From Bacillus nitratireducens (lineage in GTDB: Bacteria; Bacillota; Bacilli; Bacillales; Bacillaceae_G): a stretch of 64,000 bases of DNA. Under the pieces are notes generated by a model. It saw nothing but the letters and a program-made list of their open reading frames with translations, did no database searches and had not been told where the DNA came from. The stretch covers positions 62,001 to 126,000 of the forward strand of contig NZ_MAOC01000081.1 of assembly GCF_001884135.1 (NCBI RefSeq), in the 5' to 3' direction. This document shows, piece by piece, positions 8,292 to 16,687 of this stretch. A program made the position numbers and the translations under genes. Position 1 is the stretch's first letter. Each line of letters starts with the position of its first letter.

Positions 8292-9158
8292 GTGGTCAAA
8301 AAAGTTTTTCTGAATGGGATGGAAGTGACGATTCAATTTATTATTTCGATTTTGGGTATTATTTTTTTAGGGGCACTGCCGAAATTATTTTATGGATTTG
8401 AGCTGAATGTATCAGCGTACATAAAGAGTCTAAAAGAAGTATTTGCGAAATTAATGGATATTTCCAATATGCAATATGCAAGTGATAAATTTTTATTTCC
8501 ACAGTTGTTTGTTCATTATAAAGAAACAATGGTTATTTTCTTGTCTGCATTTTGCATTTCATTATTGGTAGCATTTTGTATCGTTTATATGATTATGAGT
8601 AGTTCACCGCGTATACAACATCGCATTAAATCGTTTCTCATTTTTCTAGAATCCATTCCAGACATTCTTCTTATTTTGGGATCACAAATTTTAGTTATAT
8701 GGTTTTTTAAACAGACAGGTTTTTTACCCTTTCAAATTGCGTCAATCGGAGGCGAGTCTATTAGAGGATTGCCAATATTTTGTTTGAGTATACCGACTAC
8801 GATTCTGTTTGTAAAACTGTTAGTGCTTCGTTTTGAAAATGAGCTAGAAAAAGAGTATGTACTATTTGCTAAGGCGAAAGGGTTGGGGCGTTTTCACATT
8901 TTAAATCGTCATATTTTACGAAATGTGTTGCTTAGTACACTGTTCTTTGCGAAAACGAATATTTTTTTTATGTTATCTAATTTATATATTATAGAATGGA
9001 TTTTTAATACGAGAGGTATTTTTATGTTTTTGAAATCATATCCGGATATTAGGGTTGAGGTTTTCATCGTTAGTGTGCTGCTTATTTATATTCCGATTTT
9101 TATTTTGTTTAAATTGTTTCATTATCTCATTCCAGCTGCGATGAAGGAGAGACTATAA
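8292..9158 (+). CDS. ABC transporter permease, OppB/DppB-like
   Basis: 288 residues, about six membrane helices. The binding-protein-dependent permease 'EAA' loop is seen as EYVLFAKAKGLGRFHILNRH (about 196-215). The GTG start has AGAAGGGAAAAC upstream. It is shorter than typical OppB (about 305-310 residues) but complete. The next gene, an OppC-like permease, begins one base after its stop. No substrate-binding protein or ATPase lies next to this pair, so the complex must use subunits encoded elsewhere or the pair is orphaned. Confidence 0.8.
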   Translation: MVKKVFLNGMEVTIQFIISILGIIFLGALPKLFYGFELNVSAYIKSLKEVFAKLMDISNMQYASDKFLFPQLFVHYKETMVIFLSAFCISLLVAFCIVYMIMSSSPRIQHRIKSFLIFLESIPDILLILGSQILVIWFFKQTGFLPFQIASIGGESIRGLPIFCLSIPTTILFVKLLVLRFENELEKEYVLFAKAKGLGRFHILNRHILRNVLLSTLFFAKTNIFFMLSNLYIIEWIFNTRGIFMFLKSYPDIRVEVFIVSVLLIYIPIFILFKLFHYLIPAAMKERL

Positions 9159-9159
9159 T

Positions 9160-10164
9160 ATGTGGACGTATATAAAACGCGATAAAAGATTTTGGATAAG
9201 CATTGGGTTTCTTCTCATATTAGTTCTTTTGAGCATCGGAAATACGATATGGAATGATGGACATATTAGACAAGTTACATTGCAATATGATGCGGATGAA
9301 AATCCACAAGTGCCACCGTTTTCACCTTCATTACAATTTTTACTCGGGACAGACCGGAAAGGATACGACCTGTTACATTTAGTCATTGAAGGTGCGAAGT
9401 GGACGATTGGTATATCTATTTTAATTGCGGCATTTAGAATGGTGATAGGTGTGTTTTTTGGTGTTGTGCTTGGAACATATGTAAAAAGAGGGTTTTCAAA
9501 AATCGAGGCTTTTTTTGATAGTTTTACAGTCATTCCAACAGTTATGATTGCGTATTTCTTGCTTCGCTCTGTGAATACCTTTGGAAATGGAGAGGAAACA
9601 ACAACTTTTTTTGAAAGAGCTTCGTTTCAAGTTGTATTACTTGTAATGCTTGCGATGCCGGTTATTGCACTGTATGTTGCGAAGGAAGTTCGTAAATTAC
9701 AAACGGAAGAATTTATTGATGCCGCGCGCATATTAGGTGGATCGAGAAGACATATTGTTATAAAGCATCTTTTTCCGCATCTCTATATGACGTTTATACT
9801 CGTATTTCTTCAACAGTTTACGCAGACTCTTACCATTTTACTGCACTTAGGGCTACTGGAAGTATTCTTTGGCGGAACTGTTAAGTTTTTCGGACCGGTA
9901 GAAGAAGTAGACTCTTACACGCTTGAATGGTCAGGTTTAATTGGAGTATACTTTAGATCCTTAACGGTGCATCCGTGGATTCCTCTTGTCCCAATTACAT
10001 TTTTCGGGCTTACTATTTTTTCAGGAAATATGATTGTGAAAAGTATAGAAGAAGCGATGACAAAAGTTCGATTAGGGGGAGAGATAAAGAAGACGGATGT
10101 AGAAGAAGAACAACCTGCTGTGCAGTCAAAAGAAGAGTTATTTACTTTTAAACATACGATGTGA
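9160..10164 (+). CDS. ABC transporter permease, OppC/DppC-like
   Basis: 334 residues. It has an N-terminal helix (about 12-30), then an extracytoplasmic segment containing FLLGTDRKGYDLL (typical of OppC N-termini) and about five further helices. The EAA loop is EFIDAARILGGSRRHIVIKH (about 187-206). The ribosome site GGAGAG lies in the end of the preceding gene, so translation is coupled. It is probably the heterodimer partner of the 8292-9158 permease for peptide or nickel-type uptake. A hydrophilic C-terminal tail of about 35 residues is unusual. Confidence 0.8.
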   Translation: MWTYIKRDKRFWISIGFLLILVLLSIGNTIWNDGHIRQVTLQYDADENPQVPPFSPSLQFLLGTDRKGYDLLHLVIEGAKWTIGISILIAAFRMVIGVFFGVVLGTYVKRGFSKIEAFFDSFTVIPTVMIAYFLLRSVNTFGNGEETTTFFERASFQVVLLVMLAMPVIALYVAKEVRKLQTEEFIDAARILGGSRRHIVIKHLFPHLYMTFILVFLQQFTQTLTILLHLGLLEVFFGGTVKFFGPVEEVDSYTLEWSGLIGVYFRSLTVHPWIPLVPITFFGLTIFSGNMIVKSIEEAMTKVRLGGEIKKTDVEEEQPAVQSKEELFTFKHTM

Positions 10165-10165
10165 A

Positions 10166-10195
10166 GGGCCTAGGAAACTAGGTTCTTTTATTTTG
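10166..10195 (+). terminator. Terminator after the OppBC-like pair
   Basis: CCTAG-gaaa-CTAGG stem followed by TTCTTTTATTTTG. Confidence 0.6.
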
Positions 10196-10200
10196 TTATA

Positions 10201-10225
10201 TTACAATATTGTAAGAGAGATGTAA
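10201..10225. promoter_or_regulatory. TTACAATATTGTAA palindrome plus TGTAA-N6-TGTAA direct repeat
   Basis: A perfect 14-bp palindrome (10201-10214) whose right half TGTAAG is repeated 11 bp later as TGTAAT (10221). It is located 80-100 bp upstream of the BceB-like gene. The same half-site and period occur upstream of the MacAB-like operon. Confidence 0.4.
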
Positions 10226-10303
10226 TGAAAATCGATAGGGGAGAAATACAAATTCGTATACACTGCATGTATAGAGAAATACGAGAGTAGGTGAAGGTAT
10301 ACG

Positions 10304-12226
10304 ATGGATTTTTTAGAAGTATCAAAACGTAGTATAAAGCGAAATGTGAAAGATTATTTTCTATACTTTATTTCATTAGTAGGCAGCATTATTATTTATT
10401 TTACATTCGTATCGATTAAACGGAATGAAAGTGTAGTGGCTCTTTTAAAAGAATCAGATAAGGTGGAAACGACATTTACGTTTGCACAAATTTTGTTGAT
10501 TATCTTTTTAACGATTTTTATTTTTTATTGTAATAGCTTCTTTTTGCGAAAGAAGAAAAAAGAAATTGCGTTATACAGTTTATTAGGCATTCGTAAAGAG
10601 GAAATTGCTAAGTTACTCTTTTATGAAACATTACTAGTTGGTGCTGCGGCAAGTGTATTAGGTATTATTTCTGGTCTATTTATAGCGAATATGTGTGCAG
10701 GGCTTCTTGTGAAATTAATGGGAAGTGCGTTTACTTTTACATTTACGATTTCATTTTTATCTATAGTAGAAGTCCTTATAACGATAGGTACGATTTTCTT
10801 TATTGCATCATGGAAAAGTAAAAAGTTAATTTATGAGCAGCGTTTAGTTGAATTACTATATGGTGAAAATCAGAAAGAAGAGGCACCTACGTATTCAAGT
10901 AAGAAGGCAAAACGAGCGATTGTTTTATTAATTACAGGTTATATCATTGCGTTACTCACACAAGTTTTTGGATTGGGAGCAATCTTTATTACAGGTCTAC
11001 TTATTTTTGGGTGTATTGTAAAAGGTACGTTTTTACTATTTGAGCAGTATACAGTGAAATCACTCCATAAAATAAAGGGAGATAAAACGAAATATTGGAA
11101 TGGAACGAACATTTTATCGATTTCTTCATTGTTCTTCAGAATAAAAGGAAACGTAAAGATGCTGGCGCTATTATCTTTATTAAGTGCAGTGACACTATGT
11201 ACAATTGGAATTAGTTCTAGTATGTATTATGGAGCGCAGAAAACGGCGACATTAATGAATCCAGTTAGTTATGAGTATGTAACAACTGGAAAGGAATTAG
11301 ATAAGAAAGTTAGAGAAGAAATTCAAAAACACGAGTTAGGAATCAAAAATGAAACGTCTGTAGCTATGCTCTCTATGCAAGGAAAGATAGAGGGAGAACA
11401 AATATTAACAGGATATTTAATAGGTAATGGTAACGTACAAGTTATAAAAGAGTCAGATTTTAATAAATCTGCTTCTATGTTAGGTAATAAACAAGTCATT
11501 CTAGGTTCTGAAAGGGAAGTTGTTTTATTAGATCCGTATAAATCATATAACATAGAAAAGAATTCGCTTGAAGGAAACGACGTATCCTTTGAAGGGATGA
11601 AGAATGGTATAACAATCGCTGATCATCGTGAGGAAACAATTGTGAGTGCGAAACTTGCACCAGTTGGACTTGTTGTTCAAGATTCGTTATTTAATAAGTT
11701 GCAGCAAGGACATGCTGTTTCAACAGTTAGCGGATTTATCGTTGAAGGTAATGGGAGTGCAGAGCTAACGAAAGAGTTAGGGAGTATCCTATCTAAGGAA
11801 GCAAAATTCCAATCCTTTGAAGAGGCGAGCCAATCTGAATTGCAAGATGGTGCAGTATTATTATTTGCAAGTATATTTTTAGGGATTGTCTTTATTCTTG
11901 CTACTGGATGTATTTTATACTTTAAACAAATAACAGAAGCTATGGCAGAGCGACCGGCATACGGCATGTTAAAGAAAATTGGATTAACGAAAAGGGAAGC
12001 AACAGAGTCTGTAAGAAAACAAGTAGGAGCGATTTTTGTAGTACCATTACTGCTTGCGATTTGTCATACATTCTTTGCATTTTTAAGTTTGATGGGCTTT
12101 ACAGGAATGTTCGAATATAGTCTTCCGTTACTAGGTAGTATAGGAGTGTATATCATCATTTACTTTAGTTACTATATGTTAACGGTTCGATCGTACACAA
12201 ATACTGTATTCAGCGATAGAAAATAA
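10304..12226 (+). CDS. FtsX-domain ABC permease, BceB-like
   Basis: 640 residues. The layout is that of Bce-type permeases: four N-terminal helices, more helices around 205-305, a large extracytoplasmic domain of about 200 residues (about 310-520), and three C-terminal helices with an FtsX block (AMAERPAYGMLKKIGLTKRE). A second FtsX-like signature, KKKKEIALYSLLGIRKEE, lies near residue 85. Bce modules sense and remove cell-wall-active peptide antibiotics, normally with a BceA ATPase and a BceRS two-component system next to them. Here neither ATPase nor kinase is adjacent. Confidence 0.82.
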   Translation: MDFLEVSKRSIKRNVKDYFLYFISLVGSIIIYFTFVSIKRNESVVALLKESDKVETTFTFAQILLIIFLTIFIFYCNSFFLRKKKKEIALYSLLGIRKEEIAKLLFYETLLVGAAASVLGIISGLFIANMCAGLLVKLMGSAFTFTFTISFLSIVEVLITIGTIFFIASWKSKKLIYEQRLVELLYGENQKEEAPTYSSKKAKRAIVLLITGYIIALLTQVFGLGAIFITGLLIFGCIVKGTFLLFEQYTVKSLHKIKGDKTKYWNGTNILSISSLFFRIKGNVKMLALLSLLSAVTLCTIGISSSMYYGAQKTATLMNPVSYEYVTTGKELDKKVREEIQKHELGIKNETSVAMLSMQGKIEGEQILTGYLIGNGNVQVIKESDFNKSASMLGNKQVILGSEREVVLLDPYKSYNIEKNSLEGNDVSFEGMKNGITIADHREETIVSAKLAPVGLVVQDSLFNKLQQGHAVSTVSGFIVEGNGSAELTKELGSILSKEAKFQSFEEASQSELQDGAVLLFASIFLGIVFILATGCILYFKQITEAMAERPAYGMLKKIGLTKREATESVRKQVGAIFVVPLLLAICHTFFAFLSLMGFTGMFEYSLPLLGSIGVYIIIYFSYYMLTVRSYTNTVFSDRK

Positions 12227-12228
12227 AA

Positions 12229-12264
12229 AAGAAGCGAGCAATTTTTCATGCTCGCTTCTTTTCG
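12229..12264 (+). terminator. Bidirectional terminator between the BceB-like gene and brnQ
   Basis: GAAGCGAGCA / TGCTCGCTTC stem with A- and T-runs on both sides. It serves the two convergent genes. Confidence 0.9.
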
Positions 12265-13581
12265 TTATTTCGTAGAAACTTCACCTTCAGTTTCTGTTTG
12301 CGGAATAAAGTATCCGACTATACCACCAATTATTGCTGGAACAATCCAGCCAATACCTAATTCATAAAAAGGAATTGCGTGTACGATATTAGCGATAAAA
12401 CTTGGTATCATTCCCACATTATCAAGTGCATGAATACAGCTAATAAGGAAGGCCGCAATCATTGCTCCGATATAGACAGAAGGTTTACGTTTCGTATATT
12501 TATCAATAAAGGATACGAAAATTAAAATGATTGTAATTGGATATAAAATAATTAATACGGGTAATGTAATTTTGATTAATAAACTTAAACCTAAGTTTGA
12601 AATAACGAAACTAAAAATACAAACGTATAGTACAAGCTTCTTGTATGAAACATTTGTTAATACTGTTGTGAAATAGTTAGCGAATGCACTTACAACACCA
12701 ATTGCTGTCGTTAAACAAGCGGCTATAATTGCGATACTTAATAAAACATTACCGCTTGTCCCAAAGAATTGGTACATAACAGTAGCTAATAGTTGACCAC
12801 CGTTTTCGAATTGCCCTAAGTTCCCGTTTGAAGCGCCGATATAGCCGAGTAAGAAGTAAACAATTGTTAGGAACAGGGCCGCAATGCTTCCGCAAATAAT
12901 TGTATATTTCGCAATGGATTTCTTATCTTGTATACCGTTTTGACGAATTGCATTTACAACAATCGTTGATAATACGAGTGCTCCGATTGCATCTAAAGTT
13001 AAAAATCCTTCAAGAAATCCTTTGAAAAATGGAATTTCTTTATAGTCACCGATAGGTTCTGCAAATGATCCTGGTGAAAGAATCGCTTTTGTCGCCATAA
13101 TTGCAATAATTCCAAGTAAAATTGGCGTTAATATTTTACCGATATGATCTACTAATTTGGATGGATTTAATGATAAGAAGTAGACGACTGTAAAGAAAAT
13201 CGCACTAAAGATTAACATAGAGTACCATTGATCTGGGAAAAGTGGTGCGATTCCAATTTCATAAGATACAGATCCAGTTCGTGGAATAACAAATAGTGGG
13301 CCGATTGAAAGATAAATAATGATGGCGAATATTGCTGCGAATTTTGGATGAACACGGCTCGCTAAAGTATTAAAGCTACCACCAGCAAGGGCAACAGCGA
13401 CGATAGCTAGTAAAGATAAACCGACGTCTGTAATAATAAATCCTGTAATGGAAACCCACATATTCTCTCCGGAAGAAAGACCGAGAAGGGGCGGGAAAAT
13501 CATATTACCAGCACCGAAGAAAACTGCGAATAGTAGTAAACTAATCGAAAGTATTTGCGCTGGTTTTAAAGTTGTACGCAT
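12265..13581 (-). CDS. brnQ: Branched-chain amino acid:cation symporter BrnQ
   Basis: 438 residues with about 12 membrane helices. The N-terminal block LLFAVFFGAGNMIFPPLLG is diagnostic of the LIVCS/BrnQ family, which takes up leucine, isoleucine and valine with Na+ or H+. AGGAGG lies upstream of the ATG. It is monocistronic, between a terminator and about 215 bp of AT-rich DNA in which I see no T-box or other riboswitch. Confidence 0.93.
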   Translation of the reverse strand: MRTTLKPAQILSISLLLFAVFFGAGNMIFPPLLGLSSGENMWVSITGFIITDVGLSLLAIVAVALAGGSFNTLASRVHPKFAAIFAIIIYLSIGPLFVIPRTGSVSYEIGIAPLFPDQWYSMLIFSAIFFTVVYFLSLNPSKLVDHIGKILTPILLGIIAIMATKAILSPGSFAEPIGDYKEIPFFKGFLEGFLTLDAIGALVLSTIVVNAIRQNGIQDKKSIAKYTIICGSIAALFLTIVYFLLGYIGASNGNLGQFENGGQLLATVMYQFFGTSGNVLLSIAIIAACLTTAIGVVSAFANYFTTVLTNVSYKKLVLYVCIFSFVISNLGLSLLIKITLPVLIILYPITIILIFVSFIDKYTKRKPSVYIGAMIAAFLISCIHALDNVGMIPSFIANIVHAIPFYELGIGWIVPAIIGGIVGYFIPQTETEGEVSTK

Positions 13582-13767
13582 ATAAAGAAAATCCTCCTAA
13601 TGAGTGTTTTTGTCGAAAATTCAAATAATTTGTCGAGTAACTGTTATTATTTTAAAGGTCTGATGACTAGAAAGCAAGAGGGAATTTTATAAATATTAAA
13701 AAATAATGCATTAAATTGAATAAATATACTATTTATATGTTAATTAGGAAGGATTTAACTTTAAATA

Positions 13768-13800
13768 TAAAAAAACACATATCGTTACGATATGTGTGTT
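13768..13800 (-). terminator. Terminator of the cotJ operon
   Basis: ACACATATCG-tta-CGATATGTGT stem just past the cotJC stop. On the minus strand it is followed by a T-run. Confidence 0.88.
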
Positions 13801-14368
13801 AAAAGAAAATCTTTTTATCACGTTCTTCTTTTAAAATTTCAACCGCTTCTCGGAAACGTTGTGAATGGACAATTTCTCGTTCACGTAAAAAGCGCAAGCT
13901 GTCGTTTATGTCGGGGTCGTCAGATAAATCAATTAGCCATTGATAAGTTGCTCGTGCTTTCTCTTCAGCGGCAATATCTTCATATAAATCTGCGATAGGG
14001 TCTCCTTTTGCTTGAATATAAGTAGCAGTAAAAGGAACGCCACCTGAATTATGATAAAACAAAGCGCTATCGTGATTAGCGTACTGCGCATCCAATCCGG
14101 AAGCTTTCATTTGTTCAGGTGTTGCATCTTTCGTTAATTTATAAATCATCGTAGCAATCATTTCTAAATGGGCGAACTCTTCTGTACCGATATCGGTTAG
14201 TAAGCCAACGACTTTGTCAGGAATTGTATAACGCTGATTTAAGTAACGGAGGGCGGCAGCTAGTTCACCGTCCGCACCGCCATATTGTTCAACTAATAAT
14301 TTGGCGAGTGCTGGATTACAAGTACTCACTTTAACTGGATATTGTAATTTTTTTTCATAAATCCACAT
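13799..14368 (-). CDS. cotJC: Spore coat protein CotJC (manganese-catalase-like)
   Basis: 189 residues of the Mn-catalase/ferritin-like fold. Metal-ligand-type residues occur in ...LTDIGTEEFAHLEMI... (about 62-76), and the family ending EREIVHSQRFREAVEIL is present. It is the third gene of the cotJABC operon, which in B. subtilis is made in the mother cell under sigma-E and assembles in the inner coat. The ribosome site is AGGAG. Length equals that of B. subtilis CotJC (189). Confidence 0.95.
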   Translation of the reverse strand: MWIYEKKLQYPVKVSTCNPALAKLLVEQYGGADGELAAALRYLNQRYTIPDKVVGLLTDIGTEEFAHLEMIATMIYKLTKDATPEQMKASGLDAQYANHDSALFYHNSGGVPFTATYIQAKGDPIADLYEDIAAEEKARATYQWLIDLSDDPDINDSLRFLREREIVHSQRFREAVEILKEERDKKIFF

Positions 14369-14429
14369 AGTTTCTCTCCTTTATCCTGCTATTTGCTGCC
14401 AGTAAACTCCACTTAATTAAAGTTTCATT

Positions 14430-14705
14430 TTATATTTGCCATGGCCACGGTCCTTGGCTCCATTGCCATGGAGCGTTAGAATAACTATTTCCGAACTGCT
14501 GAAGTGGCCCGTATTTTTCTTCAATTTTTTGTTGTAATACTCTTCGTTTATAGGAGAAATCGTTGAATTGATTTATAGCTGCAGTATCGTCGGGGTGCGT
14601 ATCTAAATAGAGGGTAAGTTCAACTAATACAAAGTCTAGTTCTTGTAGTTCTTCAATCCATTTGTAATATTCATCAGGCAATGTTTGTGTCACGTTTTTA
14701 TTCAC
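14430..14705 (-). CDS. cotJB: Spore coat protein CotJB
   Basis: 91 residues, rich in aromatic residues, with the family motifs YYKWIEELQELDFVLVELTLYLDTHPDD and a Pro/Trp-rich tail (QWSQGPWPWQI). It overlaps the end of cotJA by four bases, so translation is coupled. It is a partner of CotJA and CotJC in spore coat assembly. Confidence 0.93.
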   Translation of the reverse strand: MNKNVTQTLPDEYYKWIEELQELDFVLVELTLYLDTHPDDTAAINQFNDFSYKRRVLQQKIEEKYGPLQQFGNSYSNAPWQWSQGPWPWQI

Positions 14706-14917
14706 CGTCCTTTTTTGTGAGGATTTTCATAAAAATCATAAAAAGCAGGCCATAAAGTCCCTTTTCTTAAAGCTTCTTTTGGTGGGAATTGGGGTAAGTT
14801 AGGTGGTTGGAAGCCCATAAATAGGTGTGGGGGAGTTGAGTAATATTTCTTTCCAATTGGAGGGCAAGGATCGTTTGGGCCATGGAAAGGTATGTAGGAT
14901 TTCATAAATTCATTCAT
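14702..14917 (-). CDS. cotJA: Spore coat associated protein CotJA
   Basis: 71 residues, Pro-rich (SYIPFHGPNDPCPPIGKKYY). The start is MNEFMKSYIPF because AAAGGAGG lies 8 bases upstream of that ATG; a longer frame exists but lacks such a site. It is the first gene of the operon, behind a sigma-E-type promoter at 14959-14989. Confidence 0.93.
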   Translation of the reverse strand: MNEFMKSYIPFHGPNDPCPPIGKKYYSTPPHLFMGFQPPNLPQFPPKEALRKGTLWPAFYDFYENPHKKGR

Positions 14918-14958
14918 GTTACACGCCTCCTTTATAAATGAAATATTCATCACTATGT

Positions 14959-14989
14959 ATTGTATTCGTACATAATTGCAAATTATGAC
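14959..14989 (-). promoter_or_regulatory. Candidate sigma-E promoter of cotJABC
   Basis: On the minus strand GTCATAAT, 14 bp, then GAATACAAT: close to the sigma-E consensus (GTCATATT / CATACAAT). It lies 42 bp upstream of the cotJA start. Confidence 0.6.
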
Positions 14990-15025
14990 TCATATAGAAA
15001 ACTAAAAGGGGCAGGGGGAGTGCGG

Positions 15026-15418
15026 ATGAAGAGTGTTACAACATGTATTGTCTTAGAATCCAAAAACTTAAAGGAAACATTATATTTTTATGAAGGAATT
15101 CTAGGGGTTAAACCGAGCAAGGAGAGGCCACAAATACGTGTAACAGGTGTGTGGTATGATATCGGTTCAACGAGAATTTGTTTTGTTGTAAACAGGGGAC
15201 TGGGAGAGCATAGAGAGACTGTTATATCATCAGTGAAAGAACTATTGTTAAAAACTACAAATGTCGAGCGGTTAAAGAAAAAGTTAGCGTTTTATCAAAT
15301 ATCATTTGTAGAAAAGCGCTGCGGTGAAGAAATTAGAATAATATTTCATGATCCAGATGGTTATACACTCCAATTTATTTCAATAGAGAACATGGAAAAA
15401 GAGCCTTTTACAATGTAA
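15026..15418 (+). CDS. Glyoxalase/VOC-family protein
   Basis: 130 residues with two beta-alpha-beta-beta-beta modules: MKSVTTCIVLESKNLKETLYFYEGILGVKP at the start and FHDPDGYTLQFISIE near the end, typical of vicinal-oxygen-chelate proteins (glyoxalase, bleomycin or fosfomycin resistance, dioxygenases). The start is ATG 15026 with CAGGGGGAG upstream; the longer frame would overlap the cotJ promoter. A specific substrate cannot be assigned. Confidence 0.78.
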   Translation: MKSVTTCIVLESKNLKETLYFYEGILGVKPSKERPQIRVTGVWYDIGSTRICFVVNRGLGEHRETVISSVKELLLKTTNVERLKKKLAFYQISFVEKRCGEEIRIIFHDPDGYTLQFISIENMEKEPFTM

Positions 15419-15445
15419 TAATCTGAATGGTGAATGAAAAAAATA

Positions 15446-15472
15446 TTGACAAGCTTAGGCAAATATTTTAAT
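15446..15472 (+). promoter_or_regulatory. Candidate promoter of the Mn riboswitch transcript
   Basis: TTGACA (15446-15451) with TTTAAT after 15 bp. A second AT-rich TATAAA at 15480 is an alternative -10 with a poorer -35. It is placed just upstream of the aptamer. Confidence 0.4.
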
Positions 15473-15494
15473 GTGATTGTATAAAATTGTGTAT

Positions 15495-15588
15495 ATAAAG
15501 GGGAGTAACTTATTACAGTAAAGTCGTCATTACAGGGAGAAACCCTCGGCTTTATTGGCAACGTTTCGTTGTTAGTGAGACCTTTACC
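15495..15588 (+). ncRNA. yybP-ykoY (Mn2+) riboswitch aptamer
   Basis: It contains the conserved elements in order: AAAGGGGAGTA at the 5' side of P1, AAGTCGTCA, a GGG-AGAA-CCC hairpin followed by TCGGCTTT, TTGGCAA, and TTAGTGAGACCTTTACC closing P1 (AAAGG with CCTTT). This matches the manganese-sensing yybP-ykoY class. The 3' P1 strand CCTTTACC is also the left arm of the following terminator, so Mn2+ binding should favour readthrough into DUF1232 and dedA. Confidence 0.92.
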
Positions 15589-15653
15589 AGCAATGGTAAA
15601 GGCCCCTTCTTGTCTTTTTTAGGACCCTTACCATATTTGGTAGGGTCCTTTTT
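15581..15653 (+). terminator. Tandem terminators forming the riboswitch expression platform
   Basis: First hairpin CCTTTACC-agcaat-GGTAAAGG (15581-15602) with a mixed pyrimidine/T tract. A second, stronger hairpin AGGACCCTTACC / GGTAGGGTCCT (15621-15649) is followed by TTTTT. The first shares its left arm with P1 of the aptamer. Confidence 0.8.
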
Positions 15654-15678
15654 GTATACAAAGAGAGGAGAAATAAAA

Positions 15679-15960
15679 ATGAAAAAACTTATTAGTAGAT
15701 TAAGAGTTGTATTTCATGTCCGTCGTTTTGTTCCATTTCTATTTGACTTTTTTACTTCAAAAGAGGTTTCAATAAAGAAGAAAATTTTATCTGTTGCTTT
15801 TTTAGTTGGGTATGTTGCGATGCCGCTTGATTTAATTCCAGACTTCCTGCCGTTTATCGGTATTTTAGATGATATTGGAATTGTGTTGTTCATTTTGAAT
15901 CGAATTGTAAAAATGGCGCCAGTACAATTACAAGAAAAGCATAACGTAAACGTAGGATAG
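15679..15960 (+). CDS. DUF1232 (YkvA-type) small membrane protein
   Basis: 93 residues. The core LSVAFLVGYVAMPLDLIPDFLPFIGILDDIGIVLFIL is the DUF1232 signature (YxxxPxDxIPDxxPxxGxxDD). The start is MKKLISRLR with GAGAGGAG upstream, behind the Mn riboswitch. The function is not established. Control by a Mn2+ riboswitch and pairing with a DedA protein suggest a role in metal or membrane homeostasis. A 93-residue DUF1232 gene followed by dedA is, as I recall, the described left flank of the ena1 cluster in B. cereus. Confidence 0.88.
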   Translation: MKKLISRLRVVFHVRRFVPFLFDFFTSKEVSIKKKILSVAFLVGYVAMPLDLIPDFLPFIGILDDIGIVLFILNRIVKMAPVQLQEKHNVNVG

Positions 15961-15971
15961 GAGTTGAAAAT

Positions 15972-16577
15972 ATGGAGCAAATGATTTTAGATATAATCGA
16001 GTTTTTAAAGCAGTTTTCTTATTTTGGAGTTGTGTTAGCATTAACGTTTGAATTTATTCCAGCAGAAGTAGTTTTGCCCATGGTTGGGTATTGGGTATAT
16101 GAGGGAGATATGAATTTTTGGCTAGCTGTATTAGCTGGAACGCTAGGCGGAACGACAGGACCTTTAACGCTATATGCGCTCGGGTATTACGGTGGTCGTC
16201 CTCTATTAATAAAATACGGGAAATACTTCTTTATTAAAGAAGAACAAATTCAAAAAGCAGATGATTTCTTTGAAAAATATGGACCGGTTGTAGCATTTGT
16301 TGGACGCTTTGTGCCAGGAGTTCGAACGCTTATTTCTGTTCCATGTGGTATGGCGAAAATGAATATATGGAAATTTAGCATATATACATTTGTAGCAATG
16401 TTCCCATTAACGACTTTGTATATTTATTTTGGAATGAAATTAGGTCCGCATTGGGAAAAAGCAGCGGGTGTTGTTGGACAATATATGCTACCGATATTAG
16501 CAGTCGTTCTTATTATCGTAGGTGGTATTTTAATCTATAAATTTATGAAAAAAAGAAACAAAACTGAATCTATCTAG
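15972..16577 (+). CDS. DedA family membrane protein
   Basis: 201 residues. It has a DedA (SNARE-associated) domain with the FEFIPAEVVLPMVGYW segment and the FVGRFVPGVRTLISVPCGMAKM motif (about 113-134). DedA proteins include undecaprenyl-phosphate and phospholipid flippases and proteins affecting proton motive force and metal tolerance. It starts 11 bases after the DUF1232 stop, so both genes are under the Mn riboswitch. Confidence 0.9.
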   Translation: MEQMILDIIEFLKQFSYFGVVLALTFEFIPAEVVLPMVGYWVYEGDMNFWLAVLAGTLGGTTGPLTLYALGYYGGRPLLIKYGKYFFIKEEQIQKADDFFEKYGPVVAFVGRFVPGVRTLISVPCGMAKMNIWKFSIYTFVAMFPLTTLYIYFGMKLGPHWEKAAGVVGQYMLPILAVVLIIVGGILIYKFMKKRNKTESI

Positions 16578-16687
16578 TTATTAGCACTGAAGTTTGAATA
16601 TTTTTTGAAAGTAGATGAATAGTACAGGCAAAAGACTTTAAAGGACATACACATATAGGGAATATAAAAGAGAGAGGGGAAACAACT

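Noticed and set aside
13582-13798. T-box or leucine-responsive leader before brnQ
   Set aside because: No T-box core sequence (TGGNACCGCG) and no terminator/antiterminator pair on the minus strand upstream of brnQ.
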